From Pachyseris speciosa (Eukaryota; Cnidaria; Anthozoa; Scleractinia; Pachyseridae): a stretch of DNA of 64,000 bases. The DNA lies in the NCBI GenBank assembly GCA_016490735.1, contig JAEMWC010000284.1, positions 671,001 through 735,000 of the forward strand, written 5' to 3'. Below the pieces are notes generated by a model, which saw only the letters and a program-made list of their open reading frames with translations, searched no databases and had not been told where the DNA came from. Made by a program: the position numbers and the translations under genes. Positions 50,480 to 62,084 of the stretch are shown piece by piece. The first letter of the stretch is position 1. Each line of letters opens with the position of its first letter.

Positions 50480-50769
50480 ATTTGTTTTCCGCGGAAAGTC
50501 ATCTTGATCATGTGATAAATAGCGAAGGTGTACGAGCAATAACGGACATCCACGAGTATTACCGAGAATCACCCGACGCGGATTAATAAAACAATAGAAA
50601 TAAGTAAATTATAACATTGATTGTTCCTCATCAGATTCCGTGACAGCGTGTAAACAATAGAACACACATGATACCCAATCATCTCTTCCCATTATTGACT
50701 AAGAATACCCGAGGGAATAATCCAAACACGCAATTATTCATGATATTCATATTACCCTGCCCGTTGTCA
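50480..50769. promoter_or_regulatory. Likely bidirectional promoter of PMS1 and SAXO
   Basis: Only about 290 bp separate the divergent PMS1 start (50479, minus strand) from the first open frame on the plus strand (50770). Head-to-head spacing of this size usually means a shared promoter. I see no convincing TATA box; the inference rests on geometry. Confidence 0.55.
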
Positions 50770-51068
50770 ATGGCGATGGATAACCCTCCCAAACGGCCTC
50801 AAGTCACAACACTTCACTTCGATTCATGTGCAAAGTTTGTGAAAACTTCGTTCAGCTACAGTAGATCTACGTCGATGAGAGCGGTTTTCAAGGAATTTTG
50901 GTAAGCTGTAATGCTGATGCTGGTCGATGCTATTCATAAAGGACAATTGCGTGCGTTAAAAGTCACGAATTTTACCGGGAAAGGGTCCTAAATCCGCCAA
51001 GTTAGAAAGCGAGCAGGAGTTGTCTGCTCAACAATAACATAAATATTCCGTTCCTTTTTAGGTTTTGA
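50770..51068 (+). promoter_or_regulatory. Upstream ORF in the SAXO 5' leader
   Basis: Leader exon ending at 50900 (TTTTG/GTAAGC) joins the exon starting at 51062. Spliced, a 45-codon frame starting MAMDNPP ends at TGA 51066-51068, 18 bp before the main start codon. Such an ORF could lower translation of the main frame. The leader exon's 5' end is not visible. Confidence 0.5.
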
Positions 51069-51086
51069 AGAAAAAGAAGAGAGAAA

Positions 51087-54000
51087 ATGGCCTTAAAAAG
51101 GCAGTACACAGCGGAAACTGAGAACCTTTTGAAGGAGAAAGGACTCAAATGTGTTTGTGAACTATGCGATTGTGGGTAAGTGCGAACAATAGTTAAAAGG
51201 CATCTTATAGTTATAACGTTAATCACTACATTACCGAGTCAACAGCAGCTGTCTTTATTGTGTTACTGTAAAATTTCAAAGGCGCCGAGAAATAAAGCCA
51301 TCAAGGCGGCTGAAATCGTGTTGTGAATATGGAAATAACGAGGGTTTTGGCGTCATAACGCTCTTTCATTTGTTATGGTAGCCATTGCCGTAAACAGACC
51401 GCGGCCGCAATTAAATATTAACCTGGTATTTCGCTGTAACCTCGTGCAAAATTTATGGGACATTTATTGCGTTTTGCCGCCTACAGAAGTACTTAAACTG
51501 TCGCTTGAATTATTTACTTGAAGGTCAAATTTCTTAAAATGGCGTACTACTCTCTGCCCTTGCAGCAGTTGCTGGTTGGAAGCGGTTGATATTAAAAGTT
51601 TTCCCGGTTATTTTTAGTGTTGTTCCGTCAATTAAATGTCGAGGCAAGATAGCGACATACAATACTGTATATATAAATCGCTCGAAGTGAAGACTTTTGT
51701 TTTCAAATATTATCGCTGAAAATTGAATGCACCCAAGAACGATTGCATGGCTATTCTGTTTGATATGGTACATGTATGTCACAGGAATACCAAGGCTACA
51801 AATGAACTAAGCCGAAATTCACATGAAAATGCATTCCTTGTAAAAATTAGTGTGAGTGGAGTTTTTTCTGTCTGTTGCCTCTCTTCTACAGCTTCATTGT
51901 ATTGAGTGAAGCTACCGATTAGTTAAATTTGCCTGCATAGAAGCTTACATGGTCTCAGAGTTCCTATGAATGGAATTTTTAAAAACAAAGAGAGCATACT
52001 TAGTGGAAATGACTAATAACTACCTAAGATAATTTAGTTTTTTTCTATTTTCAATTGAGGTAAAGTTAGAGACTTTTTATAAACAACGCACAGGAAATGA
52101 GATTGCTTTCGAGTGACGCGCGACAGGCGAGGAGCGTGAAGGCGAGCCACGCATGGCGAGCAGGAAGCTAAACCAACAGATGCACCCAACCAGCCAAATC
52201 AACCAAAAGCTGTAGAAAGGCATTTTTAAGTACCTCATGGTGTTTGAAGTCTGTTTAAAGTGATATTTTCGTTAGCTAAAAGAATTTAATCTGTTCGGAT
52301 TCCTTGGCTGAAAGTTTAATTGCCCGAAATGTTAGGGAACAAAATCTTCTTTTAATTAGAGAAAATGCTAGCTGAAATGATCTTTCCACGAACTTTCTAG
52401 GGAGCTATTTTTTTTTCCGAAAAAGTTAGCAGACGTTTTTGATTGCCAAAAAACAGCAAATACGACCTTTTCGAAAACCTTAGGGGCTATGGTTTCCCCA
52501 TTGTAAATCTTTCAGGCCACATTTCAGCTAACGTTCTGTTAGAAAAATCCGAGTGCGCTCTTTAATCGACGCTGAAAGCCTTAGGCGAACTACCCTCCTC
52601 CGATCAGATATCTACCGAAACTTGTCATTGGGTGCCCCTGATTAAACTTCACGCCTGATAAAATTAGAACTTCTAAGGGCTTCGGGTCAGCTTTCCAGTA
52701 TAATCCCTTTCAGGAAACAAACTAAATACAGTTCTTGTTTGTTTTCTCTAGTGGATACCATCGCCATGAAGGTTGTACAAAGGCCTCACACAAAATGAAA
52801 GCAGTGTTCAAGCGGCCGGGTATGTCTGACGTGAAGACTGATTATCAACACACTTACACGCTCCACGAAGCCACCAAGCCTCGAAACGCGAGGAAACCAC
52901 TACCCAGACTAAGAAACCCCAACCCACCCCCATGGACTTCAGAACAGTACAGAGGATGGATTTCATTGAGCGCAAAGCTGAGCCACAAGGACTTTGCAAG
53001 GTATGGTACCCCCCCCCTTCCCCCTTGGGTACGGTACCAACGAAGTATTTCCCTGGTGGAAAAAAAAATTTCATTTGGAAGCAGGATCTTCGTGATGTCG
53101 GCGGAGTGTTCTGGATCAGTTTATATTCTATGGCTAGGAAGGTTGCAAAAGATTCTCCAAGCACGCGGGAAAGGTTCTTTATGGCACTGACACTTCCGCT
53201 TGTTCGAAAATCGCATTTACTGACCTTCGCAGAAAATGCGGACTATTTTGTTATTTAACGGTCAGGGTGTGGCTATTTAGCAGCTTTTCACAGGAATTCA
53301 CAAAAATTGAAGTACAAAATGATTTGGCCAAGGGACATTACTTTAAGTACCGCGCAATGTTTCGAAAAATTGCGCAATTTAAGAAAGTATCTCTTAAAAG
53401 ATTTGTTACGATAAGCTATTCCGTTATCTCATCTTTCTAGTTAGTTTTTAATTACCTTTTTTCTTATTTATCCTTTATTATTATTGCTATTGTCACTGAA
53501 AAGCTCCCATGGGGAGTTGCCAATAAAGTATTTTATTGTAAATTGAATATCAAGTCCATTGCTAACTCAATTTACAATTTTTCAAGCCACCCACCGTTTT
53601 CAAACCCGTCTTATGTTAGAATTGACTTTTTAATGTGACCCTTGTGCCTATTTTTTGCAGGCTGTCGAGGAATACAAAATACCAGAAAATAAAATCGATG
53701 GAAAAACAGTTTATGCTCAAGATTTCGTCGACCGAGGCCCTCCTGAAGTAGTAAAAATTGCCCGGCCGCAGACGATTACCCAAAACAAGGGGTTGAAATT
53801 CCAGTCAGCAACGACTCATAATCAGACTTTCACTCCTAAAGTGCCCAGTCTCCAAGCACCGTTTGGCGAGCTACCATGTTACACGGGCGCAATCCTCTAC
53901 CCTGATAAGGACAGGAAATACGATGTAAAAACGTGGAATCAAGACGTCTACCGCGGAAAATTCGCGGCACGCCCTGAGGCGTTTAAACCTAAAGAGACTC

Positions 54001-54802
54001 AGGTGACCATTGGCATCGAAGGGGATCATTTTTTGCGAACTGTTCACAAAGATGAATTCAAGACACCGAAACACGAAGCGAGGCTGGAAGCAAAAGTTCG
54101 GCAGCCGACGCTGAAGACTGAAAGGCGCGCGAAATTCCGCGACGACACCCAAGCCAAGAGCGATTTCCCAGGTTTTGGCGCGAAAATGCCATTGCCGCCA
54201 AAACCCTGTTCACCTCCTCCTGCCACACTCCGATTGGCCATGAACAATTCTCAGGATTTCGAAACAACCAATAAGCAATTTTACAAAATTTCTTGGGATC
54301 CGAGCAAGATCGAACGCACGAAAATGCTGAAACCCGACGACGGAGATTACGTCGCACCGGAAGTGAAATTCGCTACTACCACCATCACTAAAGAGGATTT
54401 CAAACAAAAAGAAGCCGTGAAGATGCCGAAGATAAGACCGCCGACGAGAATCGAGCCAAGCAAAGCGAAGTTCTTTAGTGAAACAGCTTACAACGCCCAG
54501 TTTAAGCCTTACAAGAAAGTCCCTTTTGTCCGGTATGGAGATTTCCACGAGACTAGTTTTTATCAGAAACCTGTCGTGAAATTCCACCAAGACGGTTCCG
54601 TCACGACACAGGACTTTCAAGGAGCCGAAGGCGGCCGGCGCGCACGAGCATGAAACCCGAAGAGAAGCTGGAGAAAGTCAGTGAAGAGATGTCTGGTAGT
54701 ACTTCCTACAACGACGCTTACAGTCGAAAGAAGCTTCCAGAGTGTTCATATCTTGAGTGGAGATCTAAACACATGGCGAAAAAGGCGTTAGCTACGTTTT
54801 GA
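51087..54802 (+). CDS. SAXO1/2 (FAM154)-like stabiliser of axonemal microtubules
   Basis: Binds microtubules of cilia and centrioles through repeated Mn modules (family knowledge). Coding exons: 51087-51175, 52752-53000 and 53661-54802. The N-terminal cysteine block KCVCELCDCG continuing to YHRHEGC across the first intron matches the FAM154 signature. The large exon has repeated T-x-Y/F-x-x-DF/Y modules such as KTVYAQDFV, ATTHNQTF, TTTITKEDF, SETAYNAQF and GSVTTQDF. The reading frame breaks twice: near the C-run at 52915-52935, after which PMDFRT...MDFIERKAEP lies in the frame that fits the next exon, and at 54620-54650, after which GSTSYNDAYSRKKLPE continues to TGA at 54800. Without the second shift the frame stops at 54653. 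SAXO1 and SAXO2 cannot be told apart. Confidence 0.85.
52179..52640. mobile_element. MITE family M1, copy 2
   Basis: Matches 31217-31663 along its whole length (for example CCAAATCAACCAAAAGCTGT and GCCCCTG at the right end). The left terminus is decayed to GATGCACCCAACCA, so it is older or damaged. It lies in the SAXO intron. Confidence 0.88.
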
Positions 54803-55540
54803 TGGAACGGTTTCACGACCAGAAAAGGAACTATAGTTTCTAAATAATGAGTGTGAGAAGAAAAACAGAGAGGATTGCACGCTGAATTGTATGAAGCAGA
54901 GATCCGGACTTTTTGAACATTTTCCTAGTGCAGAAAAACCAAATTAAATTTCAAGAACTGTCAATTTAAGTCATTTATACTTGTATATAAGATTTTGATA
55001 AGGTTTCACGCAGTGGATTCACAATTTCACGCAATGGAAAGCCGAATTTTTTTTCTTTTCCAAAAGAACAACTTGTACACTAAAAACATTCCTTGGCAGG
55101 AAGTCAATGGTTTTATGTATTGTAGAATTTGTATTTGGTGAATTTCAGTCTAGTTTTATTCCAATTTCTTAATTTTCACTTTTTAAACTGTCGTGTTTTC
55201 CCTCTAGCATTCTTACGTTTGGAGAAAATGAAAATGAAATTGTTTCCTTGTTCGGCTATTTAGCAGGAAATTCGAGGTTTTAATTAATTTGTTGCTTACC
55301 AAACATTCTTCGAGAGTTTCTGTTGCACTGATTCTCTAGAAACAAAAAGTTATTTCTTTATACACCATATACAATTCATGTACTCTCTCAACTGAGCCGT
55401 TGAGATTCGTGTATTGCTTACAGACCGTAGTGAGTTCTGTAAATATCAATGCATACCAAACCACTGGATTGTGTTTTTCGTGCGCAGGTTGGCAAGTCAA
55501 ACTCCTGCTATTGTCCGCTATTCGCCTTCTATCATCCTCC
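54803..55540. other. SAXO 3' flank
   Basis: AT-rich sequence with no coding. A canonical AATAAA close to the stop is not seen, so the poly(A) site is unresolved. Confidence 0.4.
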
Positions 55541-55544
55541 TTTG

Positions 55545-55755
55545 TTTGAAGCCGATTAGCACTAACTCAGTATTAACCTGTGATCCCAACCAATAGGCTG
55601 CCATATAATTGTAGTTAACCCCGATTAGCACTAATCCTAGGTTACCTGCGATAAAAACCGATAGTTTAGCCCGGATGAGCACTAATCCTGGATTACCTGT
55701 GATCAAAAATAGCAGGTTGCCATAGTAGTTAACCTGGATCAGCACCAATCATGCT
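55545..55755. repeat. Degenerate tandem repeat, about 3 units of 50-70 bp
   Basis: Units begin GATTAGCACTAA, GATTAGCACTAATCC, GATGAGCACTAATCC and GATCAGCACCAATC, each followed by a GGTTACCTG(T/C)GAT-like phrase and GTTAACC. Confidence 0.8.
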
Positions 55756-56418
55756 TCAAGCTAGTCGGCTATTGTTTTTGCGCGCAGTGGTGTTTTGGCC
55801 AATTGTCAGAAAAAGCGGTGGCTGATTGGGGCTGACTATCAGCTGGTTTGGTATACACTTATTATATAATTATTCAACTCAGTATTGTTGATCAGTTGTA
55901 GATGTTATGGATATTTACCAAGCTGCAAAGCGGTAAGGTAAACTCGGTAAATCAGTACCCACCATCACTTTGGCGAATATTAACTCATTGTCGTTTACTC
56001 GTGTTTCTTTTCTTAATTTTAATTATCCACAATAATAATATAATTCTATTTTGTCAAATAAAAGTTTCTCTTTACAAACTTTCTATGACCTGTTAAGTTT
56101 AACTTAGGTCTTTTTTATCTTGAATGTGGATTTCAAAGCATTGTACCCCAGTGGATGATTTTCTATTCTTGTTAGCAATCAGCCTTATCGACGTATAGAG
56201 GGAGATTGGGCTATGAACTTAGAAGTCACGAGAATAAATACGCTGTATGACCGAGGAGGACGCTGTGTAGTCGCGTGATTGATCCGAATAAGGCTCATTA
56301 CTTTAAACCTCTGAGAAATTCACTTTTTCAGCACAAAGTAGAAGTCTTGAGTAAAGCAAAGGTTCTATTAAAAGTTCCGTCATTTCCATATGTATAATGT
56401 TTTGATTCTGACATAATT
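55756..56418. other. Spacer between SAXO and the cysteine-rich genes
   Basis: No gene or clear repeat recognised. An AATAAA-containing AT-rich stretch lies at 56055-56065. Confidence 0.4.
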
Positions 56419-56853
56419 TTAAACGATAATGAAAGTCGATCCATCCTCCATGCACCTCGGGTAGCCCTTATAACCTTCCTGGCAATCAAAACCGTAAATA
56501 AACGGCAGCAGGCAATAAGTTGAGATATAGACGGGCTTGGCGTGTCGGCAGCATGCGTCATGCTGTAGACATGCGCGGTGCAAACAACAATCTCCGCAAA
56601 CCCAGTGCCAACACCAGCACCTCGGACCACACATTCCAAAGCAGCCAGGGTTCGAGCCATTGCGCATGTCTTGACACGCAATTCTTGTCCTCTGCTTCTG
56701 CTGATTGGAGAAATCGGTATTATGGTTCCCAGACCCCTTGTGATTTCTTGTCCGGGGCCTTTGATTGGCAGGTGGGAGGGAAACGAAGCTCTTTGCTGAA
56801 ATATTTTCTTGAAGGAGGGAAGATAGCGGTAACTTTTTTCTCCTCGCTATCAA
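56419..56853 (-). CDS. Cysteine-rich secreted protein with PLA2-like CxxHDxCC motif, copy A (partial)
   Basis: The C-terminal exon encodes a basic, Q/N/S-rich linker and then a compact domain with about 15 cysteines: FGMCGPRCWCW, VCGDCC, CLQHDACCRH and a YPRC end. Spacing and motif match copy B (59404 onward), so the two are paralogues. CxxHDxCC recalls the catalytic His-Asp of secreted phospholipase A2, and the MCGP block could correspond to the calcium loop (inference). The start is not resolved: an in-frame stop lies just above the codons near 56930, and a possible acceptor (TTAATCCAG) precedes them. The frame at 57198-56941 may be an upstream exon but ends in a stop. No signal peptide was found for this copy. 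Confidence 0.6.
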   Translation of the reverse strand: MIARRKKLPLSSLLQENISAKSFVSLPPANQRPRTRNHKGSGNHNTDFSNQQKQRTRIACQDMRNGSNPGCFGMCGPRCWCWHWVCGDCCLHRACLQHDACCRHAKPVYISTYCLLPFIYGFDCQEGYKGYPRCMEDGSTFIIV

Positions 56854-57419
56854 GTACTTGGAGTTTGGCCAGAGCTGTTTCTCATGGTCGGGGTGGACCC
56901 ACGGACTGGATTAACCCCAAGCAAAGCAGAAGAAAACGCTTTATTGCTCTTGGAAGCGAGAGGCTAATGGGTGCTTGCTTAACGATGAAGAAATTTTATC
57001 TAAGACAACAGCTTCATTCTTAGTTAAGACTCGTTTTTCTCCATTCTCTTTAGGTTCCCAGTGTTTACTTGAACGCGGAATTCGTTTAAGAAAGAAATAT
57101 AGATCACTTAAAGACGTTGAGGACAATTTCTTGAATTTACGCCCGATGGCTTTGATGACTAAATGGTCTGAAACCAGTCTCGGTAGTCTAATGTCCACCC
57201 CCTTGTATCTGAGAAAAGAGGAGAAAAATTGTTATTGATGTTCATCAAAAGACGAAGAATCTGGCTGCAGTGATTACTGTTTAGCGAGAAAAGAGGAGAG
57301 GGGAAGGGGAGGAAAGAGAATTTTCGCTCCCTACCCCCAGTCCCCGCTCGATTTTCTTCTGTCGTTTTTCGGTCTTTGTCCCGCTCGCCCCAAATATCTG
57401 AGAGTATGAGGTTGGGGTG

Positions 57420-57482
57420 AGGGGGGGGGTTTACTCTCTATTATGGCCTATACAACAACAACAACAACAACAACAACAAGCT
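57420..57482. repeat. Fragment of a GGGGGGTACTC repeat and (CAA)n
   Basis: GGGGGGGGTTTACTCTCTAT and TATGGCCTATA match the start of the larger repeat at 58716, truncated after about 30 bp by a (CAA)n run of about ten units. Confidence 0.75.
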
Positions 57483-57975
57483 CTATTTGAATGAAGATAA
57501 AACATTAAAGCATTGCAAAAGTAAATCAAGGTGCTAAGAGAACAAGAATGAAACTGGATTCAATTTGATTACACTTTTGTTTTTGACGAAATAAACTTTT
57601 AGTCGAAAAGGAGCACGGGGCATCCCGGGGGACATCCCCTTCCTACCCCCTAGTCACCTTTGCGACCTACGATCTAAACATAACCTTACACCAATTTTAA
57701 GACCTCTTCCACTCCCTAAGGAAAATTGATGTCAAGCATGGCGTATATACTGAATCGGAGCCCAATCGACATTAATACTGGTTTTAGGAGAGGTGGTCTC
57801 AAAGAATACGGGATCAAAAGACCAGAACAGTTATTCTGAGTACCACCAATGTGTCTTTTAGCGCCCCGTTTTGTAAGATCTTCCGTTCTGTAAGATTTGC
57901 TCTCGAGAAGACGATCAGCGTGCGGTACTTCGGGGTCAACTGCAGGCGTACAGTAACTTTAAAGTAGTATCCGGT

Positions 57976-58196
57976 ATTAGCCTGCGAGCAAGCTCTCTAC
58001 TAATCTCGTACCCAGATCCTACTTGTGATTGAAATGTAGGATCTCCCTTTCGCTTGGCCGTGGGGGATCTGGGTACGAGATTAACTCTCTACTAGAGTCT
58101 CACGCGAGAGGCCTCACGCGGTTCGCGTCTCTCGCTACTCGCGCCAGGAACAAATCTCGCGTGAGATCCAATAGAGAGCTTGCTTGCAGGCTAATG
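57976..58196. mobile_element. MITE with TAGCCTGC termini
   Basis: The ends TAGCCTGCGAGCAAGCTCTC and (inward) TAGCCTGCAAGCAAGCTCTC are inverted repeats about 220 bp apart. Inside, CTCGTACCCAGATCC (58009) pairs with GGATCTGGGTACGAG (58066), and CTCACGCGAGA pairs with TCTCGCGTGAG, so two nested hairpins are present. Confidence 0.8.
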
Positions 58197-58199
58197 CAG

Positions 58200-58560
58200 T
58201 ATGAGCAAGAGGTATCGACTTCTTCTTCTTCGCGTTCACATGTGAAGTGGGGTGCCTCACCGAGGCGGGTTTCCCGGTCCACCTGGACGGGTAACCCGCT
58301 TAGCTGGAGTGAGTTGTCTCCACGTGAATGCTGGAGGTGGGGTGGGGTGATGTTCATCCAGGCAATTGTCTCTGAATTCTTTGTTGATATACGTTCTTAG
58401 AGACTACGCGATAGAATCTGAAACCTCACCCCAGCGCCCCGGGGTTGCATGTGAAGGCCAGCTTTTTTTTGACCAGGGGTAGGTGGGGTACCTCACCTTC
58501 CCGGAGTCCCCCACCGCCATGTGAACAGGCCCTTAGACTTACTTTCATTTTTTTCAGGGA
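58200..58560. repeat. CCTCACC/GGTGAGG-rich repeat
   Basis: Phrases GGGGTGCCTCACC, GTTCACATGTGAAG, GGTGGGGTGATG and GTGGGGTACCTCACC recur in both orientations, and CACATGTGAA at the left recurs as CCATGTGAAC at the right. It looks like a dispersed element with weak inverted ends; no coding. Confidence 0.5.
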
Positions 58561-58715
58561 CAGTCTACAATCCTTCAGCTTAATTTTACATTCGATTCAA
58601 CTGTCGACTGGGTTCCCACAGACACAAAGACCATGTCCATTTCCTAGACATATCGTCGCGTCAATGGGAAACTGCTTCTGTCTAGTTTAGTGGGAAAGTC
58701 CAAAAGTTAATTGAC

Positions 58716-59062
58716 CCCTGGGGGGGGGGTACTCCCTATAATGGCCTATACGGGGAAGCTCCGCCCAAAAGGGGTACCTTTTTCACGCGCTTCAGGTATA
58801 TGAAAGGGTAGGGATTTCACGAGTCGAAGTATATGAAAGGGTAGGAAAATCTGTCATTTAGGTATTTAAAAGGGCCGTTCATTAAAATATTTCGAACACA
58901 CATACCTTATGACTGCACTGTTTTAATTTATTGAACGCTACATGAAAATGACAAGAAGACTTCCTGTTTTAGGTATACGAAAGAGGTACCATTTGCCAAT
59001 GGAAGGTATACGAAAGGGGTACCTTTTCTGCCAAAATTGTATATAAAAGGGTAAGGTTTTTT
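58716..59062. repeat. GGTACTCCCTATAATGGCC dispersed repeat
   Basis: Starts with a G-run and TACTCCCTATAATGGCCTAT and then alternates TATATGAAAGGGTAGG and GGTATACGAAAGGGGTACC phrases on both sides of a central AT-rich spacer. I associate this element with stony-coral genomes; it has no open frame. Confidence 0.75.
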
Positions 59063-59403
59063 CAAATTGCGACTCGTCAAGCATAGCATAGCCAGCCTGC
59101 CTTTATCGCGAGAGAGCCTGTAGCTCAGTTCCAGACGCGATCTGTGATTGGAGAATGAAACAATAGATAATACAACACAAACAGTACCCATATCCCTGAT
59201 CAAAAAGAAGCCACGGGTCATAAGGACCAATATGAAAATAGAGGTGTGGAAGAGGTGCCGAATTCCTCTTTATCCGACATTTAGTATCAAGATTGTACAA
59301 TGTGTTTATCTCTGTCTCTAAATATCTTACCCTTACGCGTTACCTTTACTCTACATTTTTATAAAAATATTATAAAAGTAAACAACATTAGAACGACAAA
59401 TTT

Positions 59404-60020
59404 TTAGAGGCAATCGGGGTACCCTCCATATCTGTTACACCCGAATTGATGCCAAAATGGGAACAGGCAGTATCCCGAGAAAGCTTTATGACGGCAGCAG
59501 CGATCATGCTGATAACATCCTTTGTTATAGCAACAGTTACCGCAAACCAACGACCAACACCGGCAGTCTGGGCCGCACATCCCTAGGCAATTGTCTTTGT
59601 TCGGATCTCTCCTTAGGTCTTCACAAGAGCCTGTCTTTCTGTCATCACGATATTTTTGGTATGTGCTGTGACGAAAGTCAGCGGTTGTTGCCGGGTCACG
59701 CGCAGTCGAATTAACGTCATGTCCCATCAGCAAGCTCATGGACATCACGTGAAAGGGTTCGGTTACTGCATAGTCTTTTGCCCCGTCGTGTAAAGCTTTT
59801 GAGACGTGGGGCAAAAGCTGAATCTCTTGTTTGCGTCTGAGATTTTCCTCGGCGCTCTTGTACAATTCGGGGAGATTTCTCTGAGCGCATTGCTGGCTAA
59901 ACCATAAGCCAACTCAATCTCTGCATCAGACGAAAAAAGAGCTGTCTCAGCTGCTGTAATGGATAATGGCTCTGCCGCTGAATTATACCTGCCAATCAAT
60001 CAATCAATCAATCAATCAAC

Positions 60021-60071
<51 letters not shown>

Positions 60072-61479
60072 GGATACTTCACAAATTAATGTGATCAAGT
60101 AAGCTGAAGCCACTCTAAGGGCACTAAGGCCACAAGGTAGCTGGCATTACCCCTTAAATCTACCCAAAGTGGCTTCAGCTTACTTGATCACATTAATTTG
60201 TGAAGTATCCTTGTCACTCCAGCCACATCCCACAAGCTTTACGTAATCAATCAATCAATCAATGAATCTAAAAATGTGTAAAGTAACAAAGTGAGTAAGT
60301 GATTAATTAAGTGAGTGAGTAAGTAAGAAAATGAAAACTGAAATTTAAGTAAATGTATGAATGAACTTTCATTAATAATTGCTATCTATAGCTATCAGTT
60401 CTTTAATATGATAATCTAGAGCTTCGAGCTTCGAACTGGCGAGAGAAAAGTCTCGTACAACGTAGACGGTACGAACCAAGGACTTTCATACTAATGGTCA
60501 CATTTATTTATTTCATTCATAGACTCAAAAGCCAGCCCCGCTTCCTGTAGCACACTATCAACAGCAAAACAGGATTTTCAAGCTTTCATATGAATGGTTA
60601 CACTTCAGGCTTTAATCGGATGCTGTGGAAGGTGGTTCTTAGTTCTGAGTCTGTCAGATTATCAGATTACAAACAGTTCTAAAGGAAAAGACTTCTCAGG
60701 GATCGAATTTTTCGATCGAATGTTTTTATCCAAGGAAGTAACAGTAGAATCACGTGATATGAAGGCTTGGGAGTGAAAAGCTTTACCGCAAAGCATCATA
60801 ATCAAGGAGAATAGATGCTGCACAAAGGTCTTTATTTTCTGCATTTTACAAACATAAAATTGCCTCAATTTGTTACCATGGGGAGACAATTAAAGCATAG
60901 CTTGAACAATTGTTTTCAGTAACGTCAGAATTCTGCTTGAACCAAGATTTCATAACCGTACGGTGGAACTTCTATTACCGCCGTTGTGAGAAACCGCAGA
61001 CTCTCCACTGAGTTTTGCAATCGAAAATATGACCAATGAAAATGGTTCGCTATGCTACTCACTACAACACCCCAATTTCTACCTGCTTTGTAATGACTGT
61101 GAAAAGCAAGCAGGTTTTATTTCCGCCTCAAAGCAATCAATATCTTATGAATGGCCATGAGAAGAATCTAAAGGTACGTAGACGGAGCGAATTGGCGTTA
61201 CATACCATACGAAGTTTTGATCCAAATTTGAGCTTGAAATCTCTGATTTGGCAGTCTTCTATAATTCACCAGTAGATTGTTTCTCTTGTCAGTCAGTTGT
61301 AGAAATCCCGGTTGAATATGGAAGCACAGAGCTACAATGTTGTTTTCATGATAGCAACCCTTCACCAGCGAATTTGAACGATTTTCAAACTTGAGGAAAT
61401 TGCCAGCGTGAGTTGCGATGGTAAAGCAAAAACACGCCAGGAGGGCACTTTGACACAAGGAAAAAACGGACAACGTCAT
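59404..61479 (-). CDS. Cysteine-rich secreted protein with PLA2-like CxxHDxCC motif, copy B
   Basis: The last exon (about 59991-59404) encodes SITAAETALFSSDAEIELAY, a charged helical segment, and a terminal cysteine-rich domain: CLGMCGPDCRCW, VCGNCC, CYQHDRCC, GYCLFPF and YPDCL. The domain matches copy A cysteine for cysteine. A candidate first exon at 61479-61203 begins with a clear signal peptide (MTLSVFSLCQSALLACFCF, then TIATHA) and ends at a GTATGT donor, but its phase does not fit the last exon directly, so an exon or the join is missing. The frame breaks once near CCCCG at 59866-59880. Secretion is inferred from the signal peptide and cysteine density; hydrolase activity is only a possibility. 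Confidence 0.6.
60000..60265. mobile_element. Foldback element inside an (AATC)n microsatellite
   Basis: AATC repeats lie on both sides (59994-60070 and 60245-60262). Between them, arms 60068-60112 (AAGGATACTTCACAAATTAA...) and 60168-60213 are near-perfect inverse complements. The element either inserted into, or generated, the repeat. It lies in the putative intron of copy B. Confidence 0.85.
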
Positions 61480-62084
61480 CTTTGACTTTGAAATCTCTTT
61501 TTTGCATTCAATCCAAACAAATATTCTGATCGCAGATTGAACAGCTTCGTTGTGTTTATTGTTTCCTACAGGTATCGAACCAAAGAACGTAATCCAATCG
61601 GAGAACGGACGATTTAGTCCGATACCTTTTTTACTTCCCTTTCTGATCTTTTTAGCAATGATCATGATAAAAACCGCGCACTGACGTACGCTTCCTAATT
61701 TGTTTCGACCTTCCCTGAACAATCTATACATCACAGCGGCTGTTTAGCCAAGAAGAACGTGCGTTAACTGAAGTGCATAATATTTCTTTTTTAAAAACAT
61801 CAAATTTCAAAGAGAAAACATTTGTCCTAGTCTCGAGAAAGAAAACCTTGATCATCTTCGAATTCGTTGCCAGCACGGATGGCCTCGTCAACTGAAATTT
61901 TTCTTCCTTATTTATTACAGATTCACTCCACTACATTACAAACAAAGAAATGAAATTAACGAAAAAAAAAAAAAGAGTTTTTGAGAAGGAGACAACCAAA
62001 AGCGCTAATGCACCATACTAGGGATGCCCCCACTAATTAAAATACAAGACAGATATATATAAATAGAAATATAAGCATTCTAGT
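61480..62084. other. Spacer upstream of copy B
   Basis: No conserved gene. The open frame extends above the signal-peptide methionine without a recognisable domain. An A-run at about 61961-61975 may be the remnant tail of a retroelement. Confidence 0.4.

Noticed and set aside
61480..61734. N-terminal extension of copy B upstream of the signal peptide
   Set aside because: A signal peptide must be N-terminal to work; the extension lacks any domain.
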